A stretch of DNA of 64,000 bases from Lachnospiraceae bacterium (lineage in GTDB: Bacteria; Bacillota; Clostridia; Lachnospirales; Lachnospiraceae), in assembly GCA_017430085.1 (NCBI GenBank), contig JAFRNR010000036.1, positions 17,156 through 81,155 of the forward strand, written 5' to 3'. Below, in pieces: positions 16,504 to 25,041 of the stretch. A program made the position numbers and the translations under genes. Numbering within the stretch: the first letter of the stretch is position 1; each line of letters begins with the position of its first letter. The notes beneath the pieces were generated by a model. The model saw nothing but the letters and a program-made list of their open reading frames with translations. It ran no database searches and was not told the DNA's origin.

Positions 16504-18428
16504 ACTTCCAGAATTTGTTCTTGCAATTGCTTAAGGTCAGCTTGTCAGCTTCGATTGTGGCCGGTCTCGTTATGTTGCTCCGCCTTTGCTTTCGGAAAGC
16601 GCCGCGCGGTCTTGTCTGCGCACTCTGGCTGCTGGTAGCCGTTCGTCTGCTGATCCCCAATCTGCCGGAAAGCAAGGTCTCTGTGCTGCCGGAAGCGGTC
16701 AGCAGCGGGAGTGCGGTCACCAAGGTCGTCAATACGGTCCCGGAAGGAGTTGAAATCATCAGGAGTGACGATCCGTCTTTCATGGAGATCGTGGAACGGC
16801 GAGATGCGATCCCCAAACGGGACAGCAGTGGTCAGTCTTATGTGATTGTCAGCCGCGAGAATTATAAAGCTCCGAAAACGCTGGGGGAAATCTGGCTTCC
16901 GGTTTTGACAAAGATCTGGCAGGCAGGCGCAGTCCTGATGCTCCTGTATATGGCCTGGACTTATTTCAAAGTGTGGCAAAAATCCCGACTCTCGGTTCAT
17001 CAGGAGGACAATATCTATTTCTGCGACGAACCCGGAACACCTTTCGTTTTCGGCCTCTTCCGTCCGCGAATTTACGTGCCTTCGGATCTGTCCGACGAAG
17101 CGCTGACCTGTGTCCTCGCACATGAGCAGGCGCATATCGCCCGGAGGGATCCCTTCTGGAAGCTGCTCGGCTTTCTGCTGCTCTGCCTTCACTGGTTCAA
17201 TCCGGTTCTGTGGTTCAGCTATGTGCTGCTCTGCCGCGACATTGAAAAAGCCTGTGATGAACGGGCCTTCCGGGGACAGACAATATCTTACCGTAAAGTT
17301 TATTCCTCCGCCTTGCTGGCCTTAAACGCTCCGAAACACTGGATCAGCGCTTGTCCCGTTGCGTTTGGAGAAGTAGGAGTCAAAGAACGGGTCAAGGCGG
17401 CCCTGCGCTACAAAAAACCGGCGAAATGGATCGTTGCAGCCATGGTGGCAGTTTCCGTGATCGCTGCCGGCTGCGCGCTGACGAACCCCAAGGGAACAAC
17501 GAATACCGATCAGCCTAAAACATCAGCTACTGAAAACCACAGCCAGGAAACAACGGAGGAATCCATTAAGGGGAAATACGACCGTTACCGGATCTATGCC
17601 AGAGAAGGCGATGCCGCCGGAGATGGATGGGTCACCACCTTTATTTACGAGGACTGGAAGGACAGAGACGGAAAAAGTGCCGAGAAAGTGGTATGTTATG
17701 AATATAATATCTGCAATGTACGGTATTGGGATCATCAGCCCGTGATCACTTTCTATGCCTCTTACGGCAACTATGGCCAGTTAGGCACCCAAAGCAATCC
17801 GGAGCTGTATGCCCGGTTCACGGACGATCCGGAAGGACTGGAAAAAGATCTGGCGCTGATTGCCGGTCTGCTTCAGTCGGGAACGGAGCCGGAAACCCTG
17901 CTGGCGCTGGATCCGGCCACCGTGGAGTTTGAGGTGCTGGACAAGGACCAGTTTTTCCGGCTGATGCGGGAGGCCTTGACGGCGGATATCCGCGAACCGG
18001 ACAGACAGAGAAGCTTTGACGGGCTTTATGCCGAAAACTATTACCGGGAAAAGGTCTTTCTTGACGGTTATATTTTCCGGGTCTCTCTTCTTTGGGGCTG
18101 GGGCTTTATGGACGAAGTCTTTATCGATGTGGCCTTGGGAAACGAGAACGAGTATGTTTTGTTGTCGGATCTGGTAGAGCAGGGGAAAGCCACTGCCGAG
18201 CAGCAGGAGGCTTACGCACTGATGCGGCAAATTGCAGAAAACCTGAAGGGCCGGGAGTATGAGCCGAATTATGGGGCGGAATCTTACAAAAACACCGTCA
18301 TTGGAACCATTGATTTCGGACGCCTCTATACCATGATGAATGATCTGATGAACGAGATCTGGCCGGAAGCCTATTATCTGCCCCGGGAAGAAGTCACGCC
18401 GGAAAGCCTGCCCATGGTAAACCCTTAA
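16500..18428 (+). CDS. BlaR1/MecR1-like M56 membrane metalloprotease sensor
   Basis: The 642-residue protein has membrane helices near 8-30, 38-55, 132-155 and 215-235. A cytosolic M56 zinc-protease domain carries HEQAH (208-212) and the downstream CDERAF glutamate motif. Another helix (about 310-328) follows. The extracytoplasmic part of about 300 residues does not show the SxxK, SxN or KTG signatures of the penicillin-binding sensor domain of BlaR1. It begins with a low-complexity Thr/Glu linker and I do not recognise the fold. The ligand is therefore probably not a beta-lactam; a peptide or cell-wall antibiotic fits the ABC genes downstream. The start is GTG at 16500, overlapping the blaI stop. 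Confidence 0.88.
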   Translation: MNFQNLFLQLLKVSLSASIVAGLVMLLRLCFRKAPRGLVCALWLLVAVRLLIPNLPESKVSVLPEAVSSGSAVTKVVNTVPEGVEIIRSDDPSFMEIVERRDAIPKRDSSGQSYVIVSRENYKAPKTLGEIWLPVLTKIWQAGAVLMLLYMAWTYFKVWQKSRLSVHQEDNIYFCDEPGTPFVFGLFRPRIYVPSDLSDEALTCVLAHEQAHIARRDPFWKLLGFLLLCLHWFNPVLWFSYVLLCRDIEKACDERAFRGQTISYRKVYSSALLALNAPKHWISACPVAFGEVGVKERVKAALRYKKPAKWIVAAMVAVSVIAAGCALTNPKGTTNTDQPKTSATENHSQETTEESIKGKYDRYRIYAREGDAAGDGWVTTFIYEDWKDRDGKSAEKVVCYEYNICNVRYWDHQPVITFYASYGNYGQLGTQSNPELYARFTDDPEGLEKDLALIAGLLQSGTEPETLLALDPATVEFEVLDKDQFFRLMREALTADIREPDRQRSFDGLYAENYYREKVFLDGYIFRVSLLWGWGFMDEVFIDVALGNENEYVLLSDLVEQGKATAEQQEAYALMRQIAENLKGREYEPNYGAESYKNTVIGTIDFGRLYTMMNDLMNEIWPEAYYLPREEVTPESLPMVNP

Positions 18429-18437
18429 GGAGTTGAT

Positions 18438-20408
18438 ATGATTCGGTGCCGCAATCTGTGGAAAAGCTATGATGCCCGTCCCGTTCTGCGGGAGGTGAAT
18501 CTTTGTCTGGAGGATAGGGGCTTCTGCCTCCTTCTGGGGGAAAGCGGCAGCGGCAAAACCACCTTCCTGAATATCCTGGCCGGCATGCTGCCTTTTGAAG
18601 AGGGCACCATCGAATGGCAGGGAGAAGTCTTTGACCGCAAACTGCCCGAAATGTTGCGTGGCGAGGCGGAATACATCACGCAGGAGCCCTTCTTTGCGGA
18701 TTTCTTAAGTGTGTCGGATAACCTGAAACTTTTAGGTGTTTCGGACGAAGCCGCAAAGAAAAGTCTTGCCCGCTTCGGTCTTTCGGAGAAAAAAGACCAG
18801 CTCCCGCCGACCCTTTCCGGCGGGGAACGCCAGCGTCTGGCACTGGCAAGAGCCTTGCTGAAGGGCCGGAAAGTATTGCTTCTGGACGAACCGACGGCGG
18901 CTCTGGATGAAAGCAATAAGCGCAGGATATTCGAGCTTCTACGGGACCTGTCCGGGGATGTCCTGGTTTTATGCGCAACGCACGATCCGGATGCTAAAGG
19001 CTATGCAGACATGGTTCTGGAGTTTAGCAAAGAAACGGGTAAAGTCAAAGAGATTCCCGGTCAGTTCCCCTCTTCCGCTTCTCTGGAACGGTTTTCCGGA
19101 AACGGGCCTTCAAAGGAACTTCTTCCCGAAAGCGGAAACGATGCTCTCCCCTTCCTGAAAAAATGGTTCCGATCCGGCCGCCGGGAACGATTTTCCCGCA
19201 TCTGCTTCATCTTTTTCCTGACGATGGTCCTGTGCCTGGTCTGTCTGGCGGACACGCCCGCGCACAAAAGCGACGTGACCATGGATAAGCTGTATCACCT
19301 GAACATGCTGACGCTGACCCTCCACGGTGAGCTGGATGCAATTGCTGTTCTGCCTGAAGATCCCCGCCTCCGATTCCTACAGTTTGATTACAACAACTGC
19401 CCCGACGGGATCGAGTATTCCCCAGACGTGCTGATGTATGAACTGCCGGACTATGAAGTGGTCCTGAATATTCTTCCGAACGATCCGTCGCTGTGTCTGG
19501 TCAGCAGCCGGATCCGGTTCGGTTCCTGGTTTACCGGACCGGATCAGATCATACTTTCCCCTGCGATGGCAGAGAAACTGGCCGGGAAACGGGCGGAAAA
19601 ACTGATCGGGAGCACGATCAAAAAGAACCTCTATAAGCGGGGCGGGGTTCTTCTGACGATCGTCGGCATCACGGAGGAACTGACGCAGGCGGAACGGATC
19701 TATCTGAGCGCGGCCGGGACCAATATCGCCTGCGGCGAGTATGCTATACCCGAAAATGATCAGGGTCTGTTCTATGTCAGTGCATCCACGGCAGACATTT
19801 ACCGGAATGATGAAAGCTTTCACACAAACAGCGGCGGCTGGCAGCAGACATATCACCTGTATTTCGACGGTTACAAGGAAATGGACGGATATTTCCGGGA
19901 TCATGCGGCAGATTTGAAAGAAAAATACGGACAGGATATTATCCTGGAAAAGGCCGGTCTGCCGCTGGAATATGCGCTGAGCTGGCCTCTCGTCACAGAG
20001 ATCCTGCTCCCGTCAGCCGCATTGGCGACTCTGCTGACCGGTCTCTTCTACGGCATACTGCGCCGAACGGAATTCCTTTATAATAGCCGTTTTGTGGCGG
20101 TATTTGAGTATGCGGGCTTTGAAAAGAAGAAGCTGCTGCGGCAGCTGACGCTTTTGTCATTGCTGGAACTGGCTAAGCAGCTGCTGGCAGCTGCCATATT
20201 GACGGCCATCCTGACGGTGACCGTAAACGTGATCAATCGCCGGCGCTTTCTGGTCCCGCTGGAGATCTTCAGTTACAATTCCTGGCTGATCGCCGGCTTT
20301 ATCTTCCTGCTTTTCGGAATGGCCTGGCTGGTGCTGCGCATCACGTTCAAGCGCTTTCACTCGGGAAGCTGGTACGAACTGCTGATGGCGGCCCGGGATC
20401 TTCTGTAG
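18438..20408 (+). CDS. ABC transporter, ATPase fused to permease domain (first of pair)
   Basis: The 656-residue protein starts with an ATPase domain (about 1-215): Walker A LGESGSGKTT, signature LSGGERQR and Walker B LLLDEPTAALDE. A membrane helix (about 255-273), a large extracytoplasmic loop of about 240 residues and three C-terminal helices (about 525-650) follow, an FtsX/MacB-like layout. The gene is 9 bp after blaR1 and 12 bp before the second ABC gene, so it belongs to the BlaI regulon. The pair could expel or sense an antimicrobial peptide (inference from context). Confidence 0.88.
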   Translation: MIRCRNLWKSYDARPVLREVNLCLEDRGFCLLLGESGSGKTTFLNILAGMLPFEEGTIEWQGEVFDRKLPEMLRGEAEYITQEPFFADFLSVSDNLKLLGVSDEAAKKSLARFGLSEKKDQLPPTLSGGERQRLALARALLKGRKVLLLDEPTAALDESNKRRIFELLRDLSGDVLVLCATHDPDAKGYADMVLEFSKETGKVKEIPGQFPSSASLERFSGNGPSKELLPESGNDALPFLKKWFRSGRRERFSRICFIFFLTMVLCLVCLADTPAHKSDVTMDKLYHLNMLTLTLHGELDAIAVLPEDPRLRFLQFDYNNCPDGIEYSPDVLMYELPDYEVVLNILPNDPSLCLVSSRIRFGSWFTGPDQIILSPAMAEKLAGKRAEKLIGSTIKKNLYKRGGVLLTIVGITEELTQAERIYLSAAGTNIACGEYAIPENDQGLFYVSASTADIYRNDESFHTNSGGWQQTYHLYFDGYKEMDGYFRDHAADLKEKYGQDIILEKAGLPLEYALSWPLVTEILLPSAALATLLTGLFYGILRRTEFLYNSRFVAVFEYAGFEKKKLLRQLTLLSLLELAKQLLAAAILTAILTVTVNVINRRRFLVPLEIFSYNSWLIAGFIFLLFGMAWLVLRITFKRFHSGSWYELLMAARDLL

Positions 20409-20420
20409 AGGAGGCGCGGC

Positions 20421-22220
20421 ATGGAAATTCGTCTGGAAAACGTTTCGAAAAGCTATGACCGGCCGGTGCTGAAGGACCTGAACATCCGCTTTGAAAGCGG
20501 CAAACTGTATGTGATAAAAGGCGTCAGCGGCTGCGGAAAAACCACGCTTCTCAACATCATCGGCGGCGTGGAAAAAGAATATGAGGGCCGGATGGTCTGC
20601 GAGCCGCAGAAGCTGCGCAGCGCCTACATATTCCAGCGGAGCCTGCTGCTTTCTGCGCTGACAGTGCGGGAAAACCTGGAGCTGATCCGGGAAAACGCGG
20701 ATGCGGTGAAGGAACAGGCGGAGGCGCTGGGGATCGGCAGTCTTCTGGATAAATTGCCCGGAACGATCTCAGGCGGCGAGCGCCAGCGGGCCGCGATCGA
20801 GAGGGCTTTGCTGCGGGAGCCGCAGCTGCTGCTGGCGGATGAGCCCACCGCTTCGCTGGACGATGAAAATTCCCGGAAGATCGCGGAGCGGATCGCGGCA
20901 CTGAAGCGGGAGGACCGCATCGTGATCGCGGCGACGCATGAAGACTATTTTGATGAGTATGCAGACGAGATCCTGCAGCTGCATTACGGAGTCATCACGC
21001 AGGTAAAAGAAGCGGCGCCTGCTGTTCCCGCAGAACCCTGTTCCGAAGAAAAAAAGGCCGCTTTTGCCGGGTCCTCCCATGGCCGGCTCGGCGGACTGAC
21101 CTATGTTCTGAAGCGGCAGCCGGGTCTGCTGAAGCCGTCAAAACTCCTGCTCGCTGCCCTCTTTTTCCTGATCATTCTGCTGGGCTCCGCGCTGCAGAAA
21201 AACGTCACTTCGGAAGCGATCCGTCTGTACCGGCAGGACCGGCCGGTTGACCTGGTAAAGCTGCAGCAAAGCGTGATAGACGGTCTGGACGAAGAGACAA
21301 AAAACCGTCTGACGATCTATGATAATTATTACGCCGAAGACGGGGACATGACAGCCTATTACCTCCTCCCGAAAGAACTGAGCGTATTGGGCTGCACCGG
21401 CTCCATCAAATGCGGCCGCTTCCCGGAAAAAGACGCTGAGGTACTGGTTAACGAGACTCTGGCCGGCGATCTTTCCGGAGACACTGCGCATCCCGAAAAA
21501 TGCCTGGGCCGGTCCTTCCGCTTCTGCGGGCTGGATCTGACGGTCAGCGGGATCGTGAACAATGAAGGATACCGGGGAGAATTCCGCCGCGACTGGTACT
21601 ATGCATACGGAAAAGACAACGAACCGCTCCGGACGGAGGACCGCCATCTGTTCCTCGCATATTCTCTGCTGAAGACGATCGGGACGAAAAAAGAAAACCA
21701 GAGGAATGCGGTTGTTATGGCCAGCAGCCCCGGCCTCTGGAACGACGAAGCCCTGCAGGACCGGCTGCGTTCCCGGGAAGATGATACTCTGAACGATTAT
21801 CTGCAATACATCCATGAATTGAGCAGACAGACGGAATACTATGTTCGAATTGCATTCATCGTGCTGCTCGCGCTCTTTGCCATCGCCTGTCTGTACATGG
21901 TTTCCGTAATCCGGCTGGAACTGTTTTACCGGCGCCGGGAGTTGGGGTATCTGCAGATCTTCGGCCTCTCCCGAGGCCGCACCCGCCGGCTGATCCTTCT
22001 GGAATATGCTGTAAAGTTGGTAGGGTCCCTTCTTCTCGCGGCAGCCGCGTATGTATTGCTGGCGACGGCCTATGCGCTGGCTTTTCACGGAGGTTTTCAG
22101 CTTCCGGATGCGGCACAAACGGGCAGTATGATTGCCGCTTTGACACTTATGTATCTGACAACGGTGTGGCTGACGTCGGCCGTCTTTCTGCGCAGAAGCA
22201 TTATTCAGCTGATCACGTGA
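20421..22220 (+). CDS. ABC transporter, ATPase fused to permease domain (second of pair)
   Basis: The 599-residue protein has an N-terminal ATPase (Walker A GVSGCGKTT, signature ISGGERQR, Walker B LLADEPTASLDD), then a helix near 235-255, an extracytoplasmic domain and three C-terminal helices including FIVLLALFAIACLYMVSVI. The domain order is the same as in the preceding gene, with modest similarity, so the two probably form one heterodimeric MacB/FtsX-like system. AGGAGGCGCGGC precedes the ATG. A terminator lies 50 bp downstream, closing the four-gene blaI operon. Confidence 0.88.
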   Translation: MEIRLENVSKSYDRPVLKDLNIRFESGKLYVIKGVSGCGKTTLLNIIGGVEKEYEGRMVCEPQKLRSAYIFQRSLLLSALTVRENLELIRENADAVKEQAEALGIGSLLDKLPGTISGGERQRAAIERALLREPQLLLADEPTASLDDENSRKIAERIAALKREDRIVIAATHEDYFDEYADEILQLHYGVITQVKEAAPAVPAEPCSEEKKAAFAGSSHGRLGGLTYVLKRQPGLLKPSKLLLAALFFLIILLGSALQKNVTSEAIRLYRQDRPVDLVKLQQSVIDGLDEETKNRLTIYDNYYAEDGDMTAYYLLPKELSVLGCTGSIKCGRFPEKDAEVLVNETLAGDLSGDTAHPEKCLGRSFRFCGLDLTVSGIVNNEGYRGEFRRDWYYAYGKDNEPLRTEDRHLFLAYSLLKTIGTKKENQRNAVVMASSPGLWNDEALQDRLRSREDDTLNDYLQYIHELSRQTEYYVRIAFIVLLALFAIACLYMVSVIRLELFYRRRELGYLQIFGLSRGRTRRLILLEYAVKLVGSLLLAAAAYVLLATAYALAFHGGFQLPDAAQTGSMIAALTLMYLTTVWLTSAVFLRRSIIQLIT

Positions 22221-22269
22221 AGGCGAAGTCAGGCATCCCCTCTCCACTAAAAAATGTCTCATATTCTTG

Positions 22270-22304
22270 CCCGGCTGCGACAGAACAAACCGCAGCCGGG
22301 TTTT
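22270..22304 (+). terminator. Terminator of the blaI-ABC operon
   Basis: CCCGGCTGCG (22270-22279) pairs perfectly with CGCAGCCGGG (22291-22300), followed by TTTT. Confidence 0.92.
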
Positions 22305-22349
22305 GTCATTTTTCACGCTCTCGCTTTCCCCGCTTGATTCTCCAAAAAT

Positions 22350-22401
22350 CGAACAAATGTTTGCAAAAGTCCTTGGCGGATCCAAACACATGTTCTATTA
22401 T
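22350..22401 (+). promoter_or_regulatory. SOS-type (LexA-like) promoter without an intact gene
   Basis: CGAACAAATGTTTG (22350-22363) and CAAACACATGTTCT (22383-22396) resemble the Gram-positive LexA box CGAAC-N4-GTTCG. The second covers the spacer and abuts -10 of a promoter TTGGCG (22373-22378), 17 bp, TATTAT (22396-22401). Downstream there is only a very short frame (MPVIGREKTNR, from 22456). The 22221-22756 interval otherwise contains no gene I can support. Confidence 0.5.
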
Positions 22402-22571
22402 AGTCTTGCCGCCGTGCCAGAGGCACCTGTGTATCCGAAAGGAGAGGCGGTGACGATGCCTGTTATTGGCCGGGAAAAAACAAACCGGTAAGCGCTCGCA
22501 CATTTGTAGGCCGTCGATGTAAACCGCACTGGCGTATTCGACCGCCGCCCAGAGGTCAGCTTAACTGTTCA

Positions 22572-22644
22572 CGCATCGTACTAATCCGGACCGTAAAGGT
22601 GGATTGCTTCCACCTCTGGTTTTGATTGGTACGGTGCGTTTTTT
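22572..22644 (+). terminator. Long structured terminator or small RNA hairpin
   Basis: CGCATCGTACTAATC (22572-22586) pairs with GATTGGTACGGTGCG (22624-22638) over 15 positions with two G-U pairs. An inner AGGTGG/CCACCT hairpin sits between them. T6 follows (22639-22644). The G-U positions suggest selection on RNA structure. Confidence 0.6.
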
Positions 22645-22756
22645 ATCCTCCGGTCAGAAAAAAAATTTCGAGGTTTCGAAAATTATTACAGGCATCCGGC
22701 ACCTTGACAACTGAATATCTGCCAGACAAACCAGCAAAAAGGAGGGAGGTGATACT

Positions 22757-22960
22757 ATGCCGAGAATGTCTCAAAAAGACAAACTGTACTGGGATTTTTT
22801 CCTGGATCCGTCCACCGGCCGCCGGAAATACAACCATGTCTGCCGCTGCTGTACGCATAGTTGCATGCAGAGTTTCAGGGCAGAATTGATCTGCTGCCCG
22901 AAGTATCTCGGCAAGCGCAGCAAAGCAGGACGGGCAGGAGCGGAAGAAGGTGGGAAGTAA
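22757..22960 (+). CDS. Small Cys-rich mobile-element protein
   Basis: A 67-residue protein with CRCCTHSCMQSF and LICCPKY. Six cysteines in two clusters could bind zinc. The opening MPRMSQKDKLYWDFFLDPST followed by GRRKYNHVC resembles short uncharacterised proteins of clostridial integrative elements. A very strong ribosome site, GGAGGGAGGTGATACT, precedes the ATG, so it is probably expressed. The function is unknown. Confidence 0.65.
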   Translation: MPRMSQKDKLYWDFFLDPSTGRRKYNHVCRCCTHSCMQSFRAELICCPKYLGKRSKAGRAGAEEGGK

Positions 22961-23296
22961 AGGAAGTGAAATCGGGTGAATCGGGCCGTAAAGGGCTTTT
23001 GACAGAGAAACTCACGATGAAGCCTCTCCGGAGCCAAAACAGGGCAAATAACAGTCGAAAAACGCCCCAAAACGCGACGGAAAACAGAGGGTTTATCGCC
23101 GTTTTTCGGGAGAGATGAATCAGACCGGGATCTTCGTCGGCAGCCGTTGCACGGAAGCGTATACGGCGGCAGAGCGGCATCGGCGTTCTCCCCTCTCATA
23201 CTCTCCCCTATTATTAAGAACTACCATCCTTACTGAGAAAGGATAATAGTTATTTATATATTTAGTTATTAAAAGCTGGAAAAAAAGGAGAACACT
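22961..23296 (+). other. Interval without a supported gene
   Basis: No frame here has both a good start and a recognisable protein. A TTGACA occurs in the first part. The end, from about 23205, is strongly AT-rich with a hairpin ATCCTT/AAGGAT and probably contains the promoter of the 98-residue gene that follows. Confidence 0.5.
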
Positions 23297-23593
23297 ATGA
23301 ATGACGTTATGACGCGGCAAGAATTCGCCGCATCCGATTATGTCAGGAATGATTACGAGTACAATACCAAGATTGGCACTTTTGAAGCGAAGCTCGTCAT
23401 GAAAGCCGAAGCTCATGGAAAGAAGTTGAGAGTATTCCTTGAGTTTGATGACGGCAGGAAGATCATTGCACCGGTCTATTGGTTCAATGGCTATCTGGGG
23501 TTCCGCGAAATCCCGAACGGAAGCCGGGTCAGGATCACGTACATGGAACGCACCACAGGTGTTTACCCGGGCAAGGCGGAGGTGATCTGGTGA
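23297..23593 (+). CDS. Uncharacterised mobile-element protein (98 aa)
   Basis: The protein begins MNDVMTRQEFAASDYVRNDY and has alternating beta-rich segments (TFEAKLVMKAEAHGKKLRVF, RKIIAPVYWFNGYLGFREIP). It contains no recognised motif. AAAAGGAGAACACT precedes the ATG and an AT-rich leader lies upstream. The stop codon overlaps a GTG that opens a 37-codon frame through the palindromic leader that follows. Confidence 0.6.
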   Translation: MNDVMTRQEFAASDYVRNDYEYNTKIGTFEAKLVMKAEAHGKKLRVFLEFDDGRKIIAPVYWFNGYLGFREIPNGSRVRITYMERTTGVYPGKAEVIW

Positions 23594-23640
23594 GACAGTC
23601 AGAATCTGAAACAGTACATGGTATTGACCTAGCAAGCAAC

Positions 23641-23702
23641 GTCTCTGTACGGACAAAACAGGTTTTGTCGCGACAGAGACCACTTGTCAGGGAGCATCCC
23701 TG
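23641..23702 (+). promoter_or_regulatory. Palindromic leader: nested inverted repeat plus hairpin
   Basis: GTCTCTGT (23641-23648) and GACAAAAC (23652-23659) pair with GTTTTGTC (23662-23669) and ACAGAGAC (23673-23680), giving two stacked perfect 8-bp stems with a 3x3 internal loop. A second hairpin, CAGGGA-GCA-TCCCTG (23688-23702), follows, and then AAAAAGGAGG before the next gene. A GTG-initiated 37-codon frame (23591-23703) runs through both structures and ends in the second. It may be a translation-coupled attenuator or a protein-binding site. Confidence 0.6.
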
Positions 23703-23732
23703 AGACCCCTCGGGCAAAAAGGAGGTTACAGC

Positions 23733-24014
23733 ATGGAACAGAATAAACAGCCTGATGTCTGGAGCGCGTTTGCTGCGCTTCTCTCAGATATCATGGCCAG
23801 GCATTTTAACGAGATCGATCTGAGCAGGCTTCCCGCATTCAGGTTGACAGGTATCTTTCGGGAAATGGCGGAAAGGATTCGGGAATACTTGCAGGCAAGG
23901 CGAAAAGCGCTTCTTTCCGGTCGGTCACTCATGTACGATTTCAAGCTCCGGACCAGATCAGAAGAATGTTTTATTGAGCAGAAAGCTCCGCTTGACAAAC
24001 CGGAACCGCCGTGA
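23733..24014 (+). CDS. Uncharacterised mobile-element protein (93 aa)
   Basis: The protein is largely helical, with MEQNKQPDVWSAFAALLSDI at the start and AERIREYLQARRKALLSGRS in the middle. It has no recognised domain. AAAAAGGAGGTTACAGC precedes the ATG. The promoter of the Xre gene lies inside its 3' end. The upstream hairpins suggest that its expression is controlled at the RNA level. Confidence 0.55.
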   Translation: MEQNKQPDVWSAFAALLSDIMARHFNEIDLSRLPAFRLTGIFREMAERIREYLQARRKALLSGRSLMYDFKLRTRSEECFIEQKAPLDKPEPP

Positions 24015-24050
24015 TATTGTCCGCTTATGCGGATTATCCGTATAAGCGGA
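23992..24050 (+). promoter_or_regulatory. Promoter and near-perfect operator of the xre gene
   Basis: TTGACA (23992-23997), 17 bp, TATTGT (24015-24020). Immediately downstream is a 31-bp palindrome (24020-24050) with 15-bp arms TCCGCTTATGCGGAT and ATCCGTATAAGCGGA, which differ at one position. A repressor bound there would block initiation. The neighbouring Xre protein is the obvious candidate. Confidence 0.8.
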
Positions 24051-24073
24051 ATTTAACTCGAGGAGGTTTCGAA

Positions 24074-24430
24074 ATGACGATCAGCGAAAGACTTTTTCAA
24101 ATCATGGAGGAGCAGCATATATCTCAGGTGGAGCTGTCCAGACGGACCGGGATCTCTACCCGGACCATCAGTGACTGGCGGAAGAAAAAGACCAATCCCG
24201 GCGCAGATAAGATCCTCATCATCTGCGAAGTACTGAATCTGGATCCCAAGACCCTGCTGGCCGGTGCAGGACGTTCGGAGATGCCCGGGGAGGCATCATA
24301 CACCGTACCGGAAGAAACAGACGCGATGGTCATGGAGGAAAAGATGCTCTATGACTATCGCCAACTGTCCGATGCAAAAAAGCGTCGTCTGCTGGCCTAT
24401 ATGAACATGCTGCAGAACACGAAGGAGTAG
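24074..24430 (+). CDS. Xre-family helix-turn-helix regulator
   Basis: The 118-residue protein begins MTISERLFQIMEEQHISQVE. It has a Cro/cI-type HTH (about 5-65), with SQVELSRRTGISTRTISDWR as the recognition region, followed by a helical C-terminus (about 80-118). The ATG at 24074 has AGGAGGT 6 nt upstream, and the longer open frame begins inside the promoter. The gene is only 3 bp from the next one, like an antitoxin-toxin pair, and the palindrome at 24020-24050 is a likely autoregulatory site. Confidence 0.88.
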   Translation: MTISERLFQIMEEQHISQVELSRRTGISTRTISDWRKKKTNPGADKILIICEVLNLDPKTLLAGAGRSEMPGEASYTVPEETDAMVMEEKMLYDYRQLSDAKKRRLLAYMNMLQNTKE

Positions 24431-24433
24431 TCC

Positions 24434-24958
24434 ATGGAGAGAAATGTATCGATTATATGGGATGCCGACGGACACAAAATCGTTCTGATAAACGAGATCC
24501 GCTTCAAAGGCAAGCGTTCGATCAATTGGGAGGAAGTCAGAGAATACCTGAAATCCTTTGTCGGCGAATTCTACAAGATTGCTGACACAGAGGATATCGT
24601 ATATATCGGCAAGGATCTGCCGGATGAATATACCGGTTCTGAGTATACATATAGTTTGAAAGGCACTGCAGCCAAAGCAAAAGCGAATGCCGCGCAGGGG
24701 CTGGGAGAAATGCTGGAGATCGCCGCCGGCGGAAAATATACCCCCAATCGCAAGGCGAAACATGCCGTGGACGCCGCAAACGGCTGGTACCGGTATGAAT
24801 CGCGCTTTGCCCTGCCGGTCTACGGAGAGGACGGTGAAATCGACCGATACAATGTCTTCCGGGTATATATGATCATCCGGCACAATCTGGACGGAAACAA
24901 ATACCTCTATGATGTGATCAACGTAAAAAAAGAAACGAGCAACCCGCGTGGCTGTTAA
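24434..24958 (+). CDS. Mobile-element protein with possible BECR-type nuclease fold
   Basis: The 174-residue protein starts MERNVSIIWDADGHKIVLIN. Its C-terminal half reads RYESRFALPVYGEDGEIDRY, VFRVYMIIRHNLDG and KYLYDVINVKKETSNP. The ending LYD(I/V)(V/I)N(I/V)KKET resembles the barnase-EndoU-colicin E5-RelE-like (BECR) domains found in polyvalent and mobile-element proteins. This is a resemblance by eye, not a proven assignment. It follows the Xre gene by 3 bp and precedes the recombinase. A toxin under Xre control is plausible; a structural or DNA-metabolism role is equally possible. Confidence 0.6.
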   Translation: MERNVSIIWDADGHKIVLINEIRFKGKRSINWEEVREYLKSFVGEFYKIADTEDIVYIGKDLPDEYTGSEYTYSLKGTAAKAKANAAQGLGEMLEIAAGGKYTPNRKAKHAVDAANGWYRYESRFALPVYGEDGEIDRYNVFRVYMIIRHNLDGNKYLYDVINVKKETSNPRGC

Positions 24959-25041
24959 GAAACTCTTAACACGTACGGTAAAAAACCCGCTTCTTTCAAG
25001 CAGAACAATAGCACAGTACTGCAGGAAAAGTCAAGAGGAAA

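Noticed and set aside
22861..23683. Frames on both strands in the mobile-element interval (85 to 187 codons)
   Set aside because: They overlap better-supported small genes or lack ribosome sites and recognisable sequence.
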